From Cercis canadensis (Eukaryota > Streptophyta > Magnoliopsida > Fabales > Fabaceae), in NCBI GenBank assembly GCA_003255065.1, contig QAOA01006358.1, positions 89,586 to 153,585 of the forward strand: a stretch of 64,000 nucleotides of DNA. The letters are read 5' to 3'. This document shows positions 34,112-46,270 of this stretch, in pieces. Within the stretch, counting starts at the first letter, position 1; each line of letters begins with the position of its first letter. A program made the translations under genes and the position numbers. A model generated the notes under the pieces. That model searched no databases and was not told where the DNA came from. It saw only the letters and a program-made list of their open reading frames with translations.

Positions 34112-35498
34112 TGATAAGCGGATTTTATACCGTTTATCTCATAATGTTCTTGCTTGATTCTTGTATATTCTTGAGTATTTTAGGATAGGTTTTCATGATT
34201 TAAGTCTCATTTTTGTAGGTTTATGTTTTGGGGAACCTTGGAAGCCATTTTGGAGAAATTGGTGCAAGAAAGAAGGAAAATCATGCAAGTTGGAAGTGAA
34301 GGCAGGAATTGGGCACCGCAGCCCCTACTCAGGGCGCCATAGCGCCCCAATGCGTAACTAGCCAGATTTCAGCCAGGAGGGCGCCACAACGCCCTACACC
34401 AGGCACCACAGCACCCTAGCTTCAGCAAACAGGGACTGAAATCCAGAAAGAAGGGCGCCGCAGCGCCCATCAGGCAAACTTCAGGGCGCTGCAGTGCCCA
34501 AACCCAAGGCGCAACCCCTTGGCGGTCAATTCGTTATTTGACCTTTAAGCTTCCTAATTTCACTAGGAATCCTATTTTAATTTAATTCATTTTTCTCCTA
34601 AACTTCCTAGGACCTATAAATAGGACTCTTAAAGTCTAAATTAGGGTTCCACACTTTTTAGAGAAGAGGCAAGAGGAGAAGAGGATTCAAGCTTGAAGAT
34701 CGAGACTTTCAGCATTGAATTGTCTCATCCCATAGTTCAATTCTTCATCTCTCTCTTGTTATTGATGTCTAATCTGTGTGTAATGTTATTTTCTGCAATT
34801 ATCATGAACTAATTCCACCATCTAGGGTGGAGATGTAGCCTAGCTTAGGATGGTTTGTAGTTTCGAATGAATTAATCAAAAGACCTTCTTCTTAAATTGA
34901 CTTCTTGATCTCCATACTTAATGCTTCTTTTTGATTGACCATCAATTTAGATGAGCAAGTGATTACAATGATACTGGAAAGTTAGTTGTGATAGAGGACC
35001 ATAGGGATTAAGAACATAGATTCCATAAGGGATAGGAATATACCCTTATGATCTATGTAGCTAATAAAAAGAACCATAGAACGAATTGAATTCGGAAACT
35101 ATTCATAATCCACATAGGAATATAGTAGATTCGTAGTTTAGGAATATATTTGTTTAACCTTGGGAAAGACAATTGAATGATTTAGGGTTCTTGGCTATCA
35201 ATTTGGAAGAGTGTTGTTGATTAATGATTTAGGGATAAAAATCCAGACTAGCTACGGTGAAATTGACATCCTAGATATTTTATCACCATATTCTTACTCA
35301 TTTTTCTAAGTGATTGTTTATTGCTTACAATTTTACAGTCAATTATCATCAAAAATTCACCTATCAATTGTCTAGATAAAATTAGAATATGCATAATTTT
35401 GGTACTTAATAGCCATAGTCTCCGTGGGACGATAATTAATCTCACTTCTTTATTACTTGATTACGGCATGTGCACTTGCGTTCACATTTTACGTAACA
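34112..35498 (+). mobile_element. Solo LTR (copy B) with a hairpin array and perfect TSD
   Basis: It begins TGATAAGCGG and ends CGTAACA, flanked by an exact 5-bp duplication ctttt (34107-34111 and 35499-35503). TATAAATA at 34615-34622 sets the orientation, followed by a plausible leader (ttagggttccacac). Six GC-rich 16-bp units start at 34311, 34332, 34379, 34401, 34453 and 34484; four can fold into short hairpins (e.g. GGGCGC-CATA-GCGCCC, GGGCGC-CGCA-GCGCCC). It has no ORF and splits copia-2. Related to copies A and C. Confidence 0.88.
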
Positions 35499-35503
35499 CT
35501 TTT

Positions 35504-37121
35504 TGCTAACGCATAAACATTGCATTTAAAAGAAGAGTCTGAAACATTGGAAAATAAAGAAGGGAGTAATTTCTTCATATAACCAAGATGCATGACCCAA
35601 CCGACGATGTCACATCCAGATCATTTTTATCTTGTTGCTAACACTACTTCAAACTTGATTAACATGACCCTGTGTCACATCATCTACATAATACAACCCC
35701 ATCCTCTTAGTACCATGCCCAATGATCGCCCAAGTCTGGATATCCTGAAGTAAGCAAAAATTTGGAAACATGAGCACTACACAATTTAATTGTTCAATAA
35801 CTTATCCAACAGATAACAGATGATTAGATAATGCTGGAACATGTAGAACATTATGTAGAGATAAAGTAGGGGTGAGTGCAATAGAACTTGCTGCGGTAAC
35901 CGGAGCAACATCACCATTTGCCGTTATAATATTGTTTTTTGATTGTCTACTTTTAGATTGAAAGAGAGACGAATCATATGTCATATGATCTGTAGCTCCT
36001 GAGTCGATTACCTATCCCGTATCTTGATCAGTGGAGGCAATTAAAGCAACACCAATATTACCTGGATTGTCAGTTAACTAATTTACATCAACCTGGCTGA
36101 GAAGAGATAGCAGTTTGCTTGTGTCATTGTGGCTAGAGGCTTGGCCCAGCACTTGGGATTGATTTGCAGAGCCAAGAGCAACTCCAGCTCCAGTATCAAT
36201 GAACTTTGCTTGTCCTGGACGCTTGCCTTTAGCTCGCAACTACTTCCTCTTCTCCAAGAACCATTCGGGATAGCCATGAAGCACAAAACAGGTTTCATTT
36301 GTATGTCGAGTCCTATGGCAATGAGTGCACCTGAGTTTTTCTTTCTCAGCTTCATCAAAGTCTTGTAAAGAGTGAGGTCACATTTTTTAGGCAGTTTTGG
36401 AGACCATTGCCATGGACGATTCCACTGCAGAATCCTTTCGTCCAAGCATAGTTTCCTGCCTCTAAGATTCACGATGAATAATATTGCAACATTCTTCAAG
36501 ACCTGGGAGTGGTTTCTTTCGGAGAATATCACTTCGAACTGAATCAAATTCCTTGTCAAGACCTGCAAAAAAATCAAATGCCCGATCCTTGTGAAGATCT
36601 TCCTTACAGCTTTTTACATCTGAAGCACACACCATTTTACTCGGACGTCGCTTATCCATATCCAACCATAAACTTTTTAATTCAGCAAAGTAAAGATTCA
36701 CGGGACGACCATTTTGTTGAATTCGAGTGGCCTTACAACGCAGTTCATAATATTGGGCTTCATCTTCTCTATCATAGAACATCTGGGTCACACTATGCCA
36801 AATGTCTTGAGCAGTTGGTAAGTCAATAAACATACCAAGAAGATGAGATTCCGTGGTTTTCAACAACCATCCCCATACGACTGCATCCTCGATGACCCAT
36901 TTGGAATAACCAAGATCTTCTTCTTCAACTTTCACAGTTTTTCCATTCAAGTAGCCAAGTTTATTGAAGCCCACAACATGAACCTCCATCATCTTCAACC
37001 ACACTTTAAAGTTTGTGTCGTTCAGTTTGAACGTGAAAGGTATGATGTTGATATTGGATGACTCAGAGCCACCGTTCAGACTTGAGGCAGGAACAATGTC
37101 GCCCTGCTTTTCTCCAGCCAT
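35504..37121 (-). pseudogene. copia-2 gag and protease remnant
   Basis: The gag start is at 37121 (MAGEKQGDIVPASS). It is open to 36462 with FTFKLNDTNFKVWLKMMEVHV, WGWLLKTTESHLLG and the FYDREDEAQYYELR and DRAFDFFAGLDKEFDSVR blocks. 36083-36577 continues in another frame. The protease is degraded; 35802-35984 has LSLHNVLHVPALSNHLLSVG. Confidence 0.85.
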
Positions 37122-38221
37122 TGTAGCTGATTTTGGTTTAGAGGAAATTGGGGTTTGAAGAAAAAACGGATCGCAATCCTCTCTAATACCAAGATAAAAG
37201 AATATTTTATGTTTTCTTGTATTACTAGTATTGGGCCCCGCGCGATGCGCGGCTGGGCATTACGGCGGGGGGAGACACAGAATAAAAAAATCCTATTGGA
37301 TTACCCGTTGAGGTTGCTTTAGTGGTTATCCATATTATAGTCCTATTAGAATTTTTAGAAACTTGTCCATATGGTCTAATCCCACCTTTTTTCCAAGTGC
37401 CATAGGAAATCCTATTTAATCACCCGACGTGATTAGTTTATTGGTTATCCAAATTATAATCCTATTAAAACTTTAGCAAACTTGTACCTGTGGTCTAACT
37501 CCAATATTTTTCCNTTGAGCAGTTGGTAAGTCAATAAACATACCAAGAAGATGAGATTCCGTGGTTTTCAACAACCATCCCCATACGACTGCATCCTCGA
37601 TGACCCATTTGGAATAACCAAGATCTTCTTCTTCAACTTTCACAGTTTTTCCATTCAAGTAGCCAAGTTTATTCAAGCCCACAACATGAACCTCCATCAT
37701 CTTCAACCACACTTTAAAGTTTGTGTCGTTCAATTTGAACGTGAAAGGTATGATGTTGATATTGGATGACTCAGAGCCACCGTTCAGACTTGAGGCAGGA
37801 ACAATGTCGCCCTGCTTTTCTCCAGCCATTGTAGCTGATTTTGGTTTAGAGGAAATTGGGGTTTGAAGAAAAAACGGATCGCAATCCTCTCTAATACCAA
37901 GATAAAAGAATATTTTCTGTTTTCTTGTATTACTAGTATTGGGCCCCGCGCGATGCGCGGCTGGGCATTACGGCGGGGGGAGACACAGAATAAAAAAAAT
38001 CCTATTGGATTACCCGTTGAGGTTGCTTTAGTGGTTATCCATATTATAGTCCTATCAGAATTTTTAGAAACTTGTCCATATGGTCTAATCCCACCTTTTT
38101 TCCAAGTGCCATAGGAAATCCTATTTAATCACCCGACGTGATTAGTTTATTGGTTATCCAAATTATAATCCTATTAAAACTTTAGCAAACTTGTACCTGT
38201 GGTCTAACTCCAATATTTTTC
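36807..38221. repeat. Assembly-associated ~707-bp duplication around the N at 37514
   Basis: 36807-37513 and 37515-38221 match at about 99% (offset 708), with a few substitutions (ttgaagccc/ttcaagccc, ttcagtttg/ttcaatttg) and one A-run indel. This is the pattern of two alleles joined by a one-base gap. It duplicates the gag N-terminus and the Helitron end. Confidence 0.85.
37225..38221 (-). mobile_element. Helitron 3' terminus (minus strand), shown twice because of the assembly duplication
   Basis: On the minus strand a hairpin CCGCGC-ATC-GCGCGG (37238-37252) is followed by ggcccaata and CTAG (37225-37228), then T. This is the Helitron 3' signature of a hairpin, ~10 nt, CTRR, and insertion before T. 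A second copy is at 37933-37960. The body runs rightward on the plus strand. The 5' TC end was not found, and no Rep/helicase ORF is seen, so the element is non-autonomous or truncated. Confidence 0.65.
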
Positions 38222-40924
38222 CTAGTGCTATAGGTTATTTAATCTTTTTTCCCCAAAGACTATACCTAGACCTAGTTATAATTTTGATTTTCGTTCCATT
38301 TCCCTCTCCGTCTCAATTATCATACTCGACCCCTACTAATTTCAACTCATTTATATTTAAATACGATTCTAATTACTATTGTTATTTTGTATAGATTTAA
38401 AGAAAAGTTATAACAGGGATATCCTTGTGTAAAATGGTAGGACATTTATTTTTCATTCAAACATCACAAGAGTATCATGTATTATACCATTTTTTTATTG
38501 ATAAAGCATTGACCCACTAATGGTTAGTAAAATAATTTAATTCACATTCCCATCCTATCCCAAAAATTAACTACACAAAATTAAATTGCCCCTTGTATAT
38601 ATTTAAATGCGACATGTAATGATTTTTTTTGTATTTATAATAAATGTCACATCCCAATATTTGATTACCATTGATAAATTTTAAAGTAATGAAAAAAATA
38701 ATTAGTGTCATTAGCACTTAAAAACGTAAACACATTTCCACATATATATAAAAAAAAAAAAACATTTACTCAATAATAAACAAAATCCTTTAAGAAAAAT
38801 TTTTCAGGTTAAATATATAACTCAAGAACAACATGATAAACTTTGAAGTACATTTAAAAATTTTGTAGACATAGAGTAAATGTTCTAAGATGGATAGTCT
38901 TGATGGAAATCACATTTCAAAATTAGTTAGCATCCTAAAGTTTTATGAAAATACTCACCAACAGAAAAAGTAATCTATAATCAAGATAATAATTTGTTAA
39001 ATATCTCCTTATATTAAAGGGATAAGATCATAGCCCCTCCTTACAATTAATCAGTACATCGAGATATTTTCTACAGACTTTGTCAATCCAAGCAAGAGGT
39101 TATCAATGAGGTCAAGCTAGATTGAGGTATGTGTTGGCATGTATTTTCAAATGTTAAATATCTCAAATCATTCCTATTTATTATTTTCAATATGGAGACC
39201 GAATAAGTGCTATTTAGAATAGGTCAGTAAGATCAGGCATTCCTCTATCTCTCTCAGTATTCTTCTCTTCCACTAATGGATTGTGGTTTATCTCTTCGTT
39301 CTATCTGCTCAACCTCTGTTCTCCAATCAATTTCATTTTTTTTTTCAGATACCTTATGATATAGTTCTTTGTACAATCTAATATAGTTAGATCTTGCTTT
39401 TTGGCCCATAATTTTTCTTCTCTAGTCAGTTCTTATTTTTTAATCTCCCATTTTTTGTTTCCTTTTTCAATGCCTAGTGCAGGGGTTCTTTATCAATTTT
39501 AAAGTTTACACTTATGCTTTTAAATTTGATATTCTTTCAAACCTATCTATAAACAAAAATGGAGAAAACAAAGAGTGCAATCTTTTTTTTTATTTTCTTT
39601 AACACAGTGTGGCCAAATTAAATTAATGAAAAACGTGACCAATCATGCACTACCTAAAATATGTAACAATCTCATGGTGCAATTTCATGTTTTAGACTTA
39701 TATAAGTGTTTATATTTTGTGTTGTTTACTTAGTTGTGTTGTTCATGATTTTACTACGGACCACGTGTGTTTTTTACTCTGTTAACTTTGCCAAGAATAA
39801 GACCTACAAAAATTAATGTCACAATCATTCTAGCGGTACCATTACACAAAAAAATATAACTATAACATGTGACAATAGGTATTAATTTAATTTATCAAAT
39901 TAAAATTTTGTTAAGGCTTTGCAAAATATTTGATAATTTTTTTCCCTTTTTTGGCCGTAGTGTCAAGCATGAAATTGTGCAAAATAAAATAGTAATATAG
40001 GAGGGTCCTCTCCTCTCTTTTTTTTCTCTGTACATGTGCACAATGTAGCTAATAAAATGAGATAATAAAAAATTTCATCTGATTGTTCTAAAGTCAATTT
40101 CATGTGATTGTGCAAAATTATGCTCTCACTTTCTATTAGACTGCACCCTTTGCTTTGAGAGTAAAGAGCATCGAGCTATAAGTTGAAATTCCGCTCAACC
40201 AACAAATGGAGAAGGCTGTCATTGTGAGTGTTCATTTTATAGGGGAAAAGGAAGACATATAACCCTAATTTAACAATTATAAGGAAGCAAGTTTCAAATT
40301 TAAATTCAAAATCAAGGTTTAAAAAAAATAACATGTTCAATAAAATATTAGCAATTATTTGCTATTCAAATTTTTTTTAAGGAATTATTTGCCATTAAAT
40401 TACAATGTATCTATATGGCTAAGTAGGCTACATTCATTATTTGTAAAAAGACCAAAAATTATGTGTGTTACTATCCTTAATTGTATGATTTGTAGGATGT
40501 GCAATTTTATATAAATCACCATTTATGTTGATTATTATTCATAATTGTGTTTGACATTGTTTGGTTCATAATATGCCCAATCCAAGGAAATATTGTAAGT
40601 TTTAAATTTCTCTAGTTAATGATAGGTTATACAATAATGTAACATTAGTTATTTGATTTTATTTTTTAGTACCCTCACACATGTCTAAAATTTGGTATGA
40701 ATATTAAAATTGATATTTAAGCTCATTGGTGCACAACATAAATCACACTAAATCACACTTACATGCTTCTTAGAATCATTCTATTGTCATTAACTATATA
40801 TCTTTTCTTTGGTTACATAAATTTCTCACCATTCAGAGTTTCAGAATGTGGTACGGGCGTCTACAAAATATTTCGTCTAACGTACTGCCTAAACGGTTCA
40901 TTTTTGTCTGCTATCTGAGTAACT
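38222..40924. other. AT-rich non-coding stretch, possibly Helitron body
   Basis: No ORF or RNA gene was recognised. The sequence is strongly AT-rich with many A/T runs. Its left part is continuous with the Helitron terminus, so some of it may be that element's body. It ends where the segmental duplication (aaatattttcgatgctcttcc) begins at ~40930. Confidence 0.4.
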
Positions 40925-41080
40925 ATTTCAAATATTTTCGATGCTCTTCCAACGGCACACTACCAAGCACTTCATCTTCATTCTTCACCCCATCTTCTTC
41001 CCCTCACCTAAGCCCACAGAGAGAGAGAGAGAGAGAAACCGGAATCAATTCAAAATCTAGGGTTTCTTCGCAATTTATCT

Positions 41081-42896
41081 ATGGCATTTTCCTCTGGACT
41101 AAAGCTCCAACCTGGTTGCAAAGCCTCCGGCAGAATCCATCGGAGTTCGCCGCCTTATGCCCCGCCGGCACCCAAGACGGCGACGCACTCAAAATCCTCT
41201 TCCTCTTCCTTCTTCTTCCTACAAAGCTAATGCAGGCATGTTGAAAAATAATCTAGAAAAATCAAGAAAGATAGAAAAGTCAANATAGAAAGGTCAAAAA
41301 AAAAAAAGGTGTGGAGCCGACCAAAGAAGAAAAAGCAGGCATGTTGAAAAATAATCTAGAAAAATCAAGAAAGATAGAAAAGTCAAAAAAAAAAAAGGTG
41401 TGGAGCCGACCAAAGAAGAAAAGACCAGAAACTTCTCCAGCTAGTCATCACCAAACTAGAAGACTATAGACAATACTAGAAACTAATAGAAACATCTACA
41501 AACTACCTTATATAGTCGGTTACTCTTGTCTATAAAAGGACAAGTCTGTGTGTAAGCTAGCGTAGACTAGCTAATAGTCATTAACTAAAGCCATGCGATG
41601 ACAAACAAAGTCATCAGCATGAAAGAAACAAAGTCATCAACTTTGTACCTCTTTTTCAATAGCTAAACTACATCTTTTCAACTACTACCATCACGTCAAA
41701 CTTGTAATCCATTTCTCTTATTTACATCAACTTACTTCAACTATTCTTAGCTGCTATCATTCTTCTTTTTTACCAATCATATACACACTTACATACATCT
41801 TTACTGTCCATTTCTAAAATTTCAACATGGTATCAAAGCATGTTTCGATCATTGTATGGGCGTCTCATCAAGAAAGGTTTAAAATGACACCATATACGAA
41901 GAAGAAAATGGCTTCAAAATAGAGCTGCAACACTCAGGAAATTCCAACTTCCTCAGTCTACTAAGTCTCCCGCAATTTACTGCTAGCATGCGGAGAGAAA
42001 GAAAACTAGCTCAAGAAGCTAAGGGCGCATGAAACAATTCACCCCAAGTTCAAGAACCTAACAAGGCCAACGGCTAGCTTCAAGAGCCTAACAAGGCCAA
42101 TGAAGAACCTCAATGCCAAGAAGGCAAAGGAAGTCAGCCTAGGAAGGCAAACAACTAATTACAGCAGGCAGCAATCACCAAGAACATGCAGTACGCAACA
42201 AAAAATTCTACATGGCAGCCACAATACCGAAGCTACAGAGGAAGATTTGCAATTCAAGATTTTTCTAGATTAAGTGAAGGTGTTGAAAAATAATCTAGAA
42301 AAATCAAGAAAGGTTAAAAAAGCAAAAGGTGTGGAGCCGACCAAAGAAGAAAAGACCAGAAACTTCTCCAGCTAGTCATCACCAAACTAGAAGACTATAG
42401 AGTAGACAATACTAGAAACTAATAGAAAAATCTACAAACTACCTTACATAGTCGGTTACTCTTGTCTGTAAAAGGACAAGTCTGTGTGTAAGCTAGCATA
42501 GGCTAGCTAATCGTCAATAACTAAAGCTATGCTGATGACAAACAAAGTCATCAGCATGAAAGAAACAAAGTCATCAGCTTTGTACCTCTTTTTTCAATAA
42601 CTAAACTACATATTTTCACCTACTACCATCACGTCAAACTTGTAATCCATTTCTCTTCTTTACATCAACTTAGTTCAACTATTCTAAGCCACTATCATTC
42701 TTCTTTTCTACCAATCATATACTCACTCACATACATCTTTACTGTCCATTTCTAAAATTTCAACAAGGCAATTATCGGATAAAATGATAGAACGAGAGCC
42801 ATATCAGTGATACTGAGAAGAGAGACCACCAAGGCCATCCTTGAGAGGAAAAAGGGGTCACCAATTTCAAGATCCTACAATTGCAAGGAGTGCTTG
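41081..42896 (+). pseudogene. PPR-protein gene 5' fragment, copy 1 (At5g48730-like)
   Basis: A (GA)n leader and agggtttc precede ATG 41081 (MAFSSGLKLQPGCKASGR), which reads to a stop at ~41231, a Ser-rich stretch like a plastid transit peptide. The sequence continues after a transposon with RTRAISVILRRETTKAILER (42795-42856) in one frame, broken by stops on either side. This block resembles the conserved N-terminal ILRREATKxxIEKKKG motif remembered from chloroplast PPR proteins of the At5g48730 type. No PPR repeats follow. The identical arrangement recurs at 57642-57915. Confidence 0.6.
41239..42765 (+). mobile_element. Compact non-autonomous LTR retrotransposon
   Basis: LTR1 is 41239-41827 and LTR2 42281-42765, both starting TGTTGAAAAATAATCTAG and ending AATTTCAACA. 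PBS tggtatcaaagca (41828-41840) immediately follows LTR1; a purine-rich aagtgaagg precedes LTR2. Perfect 5-bp target duplication aggca (41234-41238 and 42766-42770). The internal region is only ~450 bp with no ORF. LTR1 is artificially lengthened by a partial duplication around the N at 41284. Larger than classical TRIMs but of the same design. The PPR fragment at 57.6 kb is the empty site. Confidence 0.9.
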
Positions 42897-43890
42897 TTCC
42901 TTCTTGAAGATGTCAATAAGTGTTCCACTTTCTCAGGAATCATATTTTAACACTGTCATTAAACACCAAGCATTAGGGAGCTGTTTTTTTTACTGTGCAT
43001 TGGTTGCATCTCATTGAATTAAATATAGAAAATTTAAGCTACAACTATAAATTTTAAGCTAACCTATGATGTGACAGAAGGTGATGAAGCCTTACCTTGG
43101 TCTTTCACATGGATATATGAACCGTACTGCATCCTTAATGAGAACAAGAATTGCACTGCAGCATTAATGCTTTCACAAGTTATATAAAAAAATGCTTAAG
43201 CATTAATGCTTTCACAAGTTATATAAAAAAATGCTTAGTTGTCTGGGAAGAAAAATCTTTAGAAGGAAACGCCATATAATGTCAAATGATAATAAGCTTG
43301 CATGGTTACCTTCTCGTTTCTTAGTATTTTCACCTTAGAAGTCATATTATCAGTCATATCCAATTGCTTGCTAATAGGCTGAAACTTTAGATTGTGAGGA
43401 AGGACTTGATCTATTCTAGCTTCTTGTTAAATGCAGTGTCGTTTGAGAGTTGTTAAAACTTCTGCTGTTTAAGTTCACACTTTTTTTTTCAAGCTATGCC
43501 TGGCTATGTTTTATGAAGTTCCTCCTGAAACATTCGTTTGTTTGGAAATAGAGTTTTAGCCAAACTTAAGAACAAGACATCAAATAATAACATATTATTT
43601 TTGGGGCAACATTAATTAGTTAATAATTTTTATTAGTTGTAACCAATATGAGAAATAATACCCCAGAATAATTTTCAATGAATAACCAAGAAAAATAATT
43701 ATTTTCAACGACATATGGGAAATTTAAATTTTCTAGATCAACTAAAGAAATAAGACTGAAGTCTGACAAAATTTTAATTGAAATTAACCCATTACAGAAA
43801 GACATATCACATAAGCTCCTTCCAAAACATTGGACTCCTTTATTCATGCAGCATCACGCTCCCAATTCATGTCCGAAATTGAACAAATTA
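42897..43890. other. Intergenic 3' of SBT-1, with a 39-bp tandem repeat
   Basis: gcattaatgctttcacaagt occurs at 43161 and 43200 (39-bp period, two copies). No gene was recognised. This segment is absent from the SBT-2 copy of the duplication. Confidence 0.55.
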
Positions 43891-46195
43891 TCACTTGAAA
43901 ATGATAGATATGGGCATTCTAACGGAGTGTTTGTCGGATACCCATGTGAGGGAACCCTGAGCAAATGTATGATTGCCTCTATTTTCTTTAATTTGTGAGA
44001 AAAACTCAATTGAGAATGTAGCCTTCTCCTTCACCTCAGAGAATGTTATCTGAGCAGGGTTCACACTCATACCAGTTGCCAAAGGTACATCAAGTTTCGC
44101 AGTGTAAGTTGCTTTGGCAGGGCCAACATTTGTCACTGTTCTTGTGTAAAACTTTGAAGTGGACCCCAATTGAACAGAAATTGAAGGATAATTCAGCTGC
44201 GCTTCTGGTATGCTTTTAACTTCAGAGCATCTCACTGTCCTTTGCACAACAATCGAAACTTGTGTATCATTGTAACCCAAACCACACAAATAAGAAATGT
44301 AATCATTTGCTTCGATGTCATAAACAAGCCCAGGGTCGTTTGCTTTCACTGGATTAACATGCCCTGCGCCTGTGGCAAAAATGTCAGCTGGTAGAAGCCT
44401 TTGATCCAATATAGACTGGCCTCCAAGATTCACAACATCAGCCGTAGTCATGATTGCAGATTTGATGGCAGCAGGGGACCAATCTGGGTGCACATTTTTT
44501 AGCAGAGCAGCAATGCCACTGAGGTGAGGGCAAGACATTGAGGTACCTGAAACAACGTTAAATTGTGGTATTTTGTTGTCTATAGATATTGGCCATGCCG
44601 CTAGAATGTTCACACCAGGTCCAGTTATGTCTGGTTTTAAAATCCCAGGGCTTGCCTTGCTTGGACCTCTTGAAGAAAAATGAACAATTGAAGGGGCAAG
44701 TGAATCTCCAATCACAGTTCCTTTGAACAAGATTGTTGCTGATGGAAAGGAGGTTGAATTTATATAATCTTTGATCGCCAACCCAGCTGCATAGCTCAAA
44801 TGGACCGCGGGAAGAACATAAGGGTCAGAGAACGTACTAAAGCCAGCACTTTGTAGGTTCACCAGGATCATGGCAACACCGCCATTATTTTTCACTTCTA
44901 CCCCTCTATCAAGTCTTGAAATGTTTCCTCCTAGCTCACACAACACCACCTTTCCCTTGACATCTAGGTTCTTTAAGGATCCTGGGGCACAGAAGGCAGA
45001 GGACTGGTTGCCATTCGCACCTGCATACACAAGTGGTGCTAATGTAGAAGAAAAGTTTTTTGGTTGGAATAGCGATTGGCCATCATATACTGCGTCATTC
45101 CCAAGCTTAGCAGTTGCTCTGATGTTTCTGTCAATGGTGCTTGCACCAACGGTGAGTATCCATGGAGCCTCATTGGAGAGAGTACTGTAGAGAGGACCAC
45201 TGTTACCAGCTGAGCAACTGACAAAAATTCCCTTCTGAATTGCAGAAAATGCTCCCACTGCAATTGGGTCTTCATAGAATGGAAGAGAGCCTAAACCAAG
45301 AGACAGAGAAAGAACATCCACACCATCTTCAATAGCAATGTCCATTGCAGCTAACATTGCACTTTCGGGGCATCCCACTTTATCGTTGCACACTTTATAC
45401 ATGGCTATGTGAGCATCTGGTGCCATGCCAACTGCTGTGCCCCTGGCATTACCAAAAACACTAGCATTCCTTACAATTCTTCCGGCAGCTTCGCCAGATG
45501 TGTGGCTTCCGTGAGTAANAAACACTAGCATTCTTTACAATTCTTCCCGCGGCTTCGCCAGATGTGTGGCTTCCGTGAGCAAAATCTTCGAATGGAGGCT
45601 CTTGAACCGCTGTCTTTACTAAGTTTCTAGCCCCAATGAGCTTGTTGTTACATGTTCTTTTCCCGGTAAATTCACAAAAGCCTTTCCATTTAGCTGGTGG
45701 AGGGTCCATTCCGTCATCGGAAAAGGAAGGGTGGAAAGGGTATATTCCAGTGTCCACAACTCCAATTATGATGCCTTTGCCCAAGTTGGAATTTTCCCAC
45801 AACCCCTTTCCCGGTTGCAACCCCAAGAAAGTTGGAGTATGAGTTGTGTGTAAAGAAAGTATCCTTTCTGGCCGAGCAGACAAAATCTCATCCTTCTCTT
45901 GCAAAGCTTTTGCTTCTTCCACAGTCAATTTTGCAGCAAATCCAGCAACCACGTTTCTGTATGAGAAAACCATGCGCTGCTGGTTGTTCAAAGTTTCTGT
46001 GCTGGCTGGCAAAAATGATTGGTACCACCCATGCAATTCTTCCGATTGAATAGATGCCACACCTTCTGGCTTTTTGACATGAACAATGTAAGTAGATAAG
46101 CTGCTCTCTTCTGGGAATTCCTGTGTCTTGGAAGTGGAAAAGACACTAAGGATAATAATGAGACCAAGAAAGAATGTCAACTTGGTCTTCTCCAT
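43891..46195 (-). CDS. Subtilisin-like serine protease SBT-1 (interrupted by an assembly gap)
   Basis: A secreted S8 protease with a single exon. The start is chosen at 46195 ([12 protein letters not shown]..): the upstream in-frame ATG at 46258 lies only a few bases from the TATA element and would not be in the mRNA. Signal peptide ~1-25, I9 propeptide to ~117, then catalytic Asp in GVVDTGI, His in HGSHTS, oxyanion Asn in SAGNSGP, Ser in SGTSMSCPH, a PA insert and a C-terminal Fn3-like domain ending MPISIIFK. At the N (45519), ~60 bp are present twice with small differences, breaking the frame in [11 protein letters not shown]. Since the repeat is an overlap of contig ends, the real gene is probably intact. 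Almost identical to SBT-2. Confidence 0.88.
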
Positions 46196-46257
46196 TATGG
46201 CAGACGAAAGAGAAAATTGCCTTGTGCTTGGATTGCTGGTACCTGGAAATGGATGCA

Positions 46258-46270
46258 TGTATATATTGTG
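46258..46270 (-). promoter_or_regulatory. TATA element of SBT-1
   Basis: On the minus strand caatatatacatg lies ~65 bp upstream of the chosen ATG. The same element (ctatatatacatg) is conserved in SBT-2. A TSS ~25-30 nt downstream excludes the ATG at 46258. Confidence 0.55.

Larger units (their letters stand above)
31095..37224 (-). mobile_element. Ty1/copia retrotransposon (copia-2), minus strand, degenerate and split
   Basis: A fragment of its 3' LTR lies at 31095-31219 (minus start TGTTGGCATGAG), preceded on the minus strand by a polypurine tract (aggaggag, 31220-31230). RNase H and RT occupy 31452-33156 and integrase 33230-34106. Solo LTR B interrupts at 34112, and protease and gag follow at 35504-37121. 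A PBS-like ttggtattagag (minus) lies near 37184-37195. Only ~30 bp of the 5' LTR remain before a Helitron end at 37225. Copia-1 abuts the 3' LTR fragment, so copia-1 probably inserted there. Confidence 0.85.

Noticed and set aside
34311..34499. Regularly repeated palindromes that might suggest a CRISPR-like array
   Set aside because: Units are imperfect, spacing is irregular, the host is a plant nucleus, and the array lies inside an LTR with a TSD.
40846..41244. 132-aa ORF from 40846
   Set aside because: It is in a different frame from the PPR fragment and covers its leader; the ATG at 41081 with an agggttt leader fits better.
44870..45190. 106-aa plus-strand ORF inside SBT-1, conserved in SBT-2 (59034-59354)
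   Set aside because: It is antisense to the subtilase coding sequence. Its conservation follows from the protein-coding strand and the recent duplication.
46195..46258. Upstream in-frame ATG as the SBT-1 start (also 60292-60355 for SBT-2)
   Set aside because: It lies next to the TATA element, so it would be upstream of the expected transcription start; MEKTK gives a standard signal peptide.
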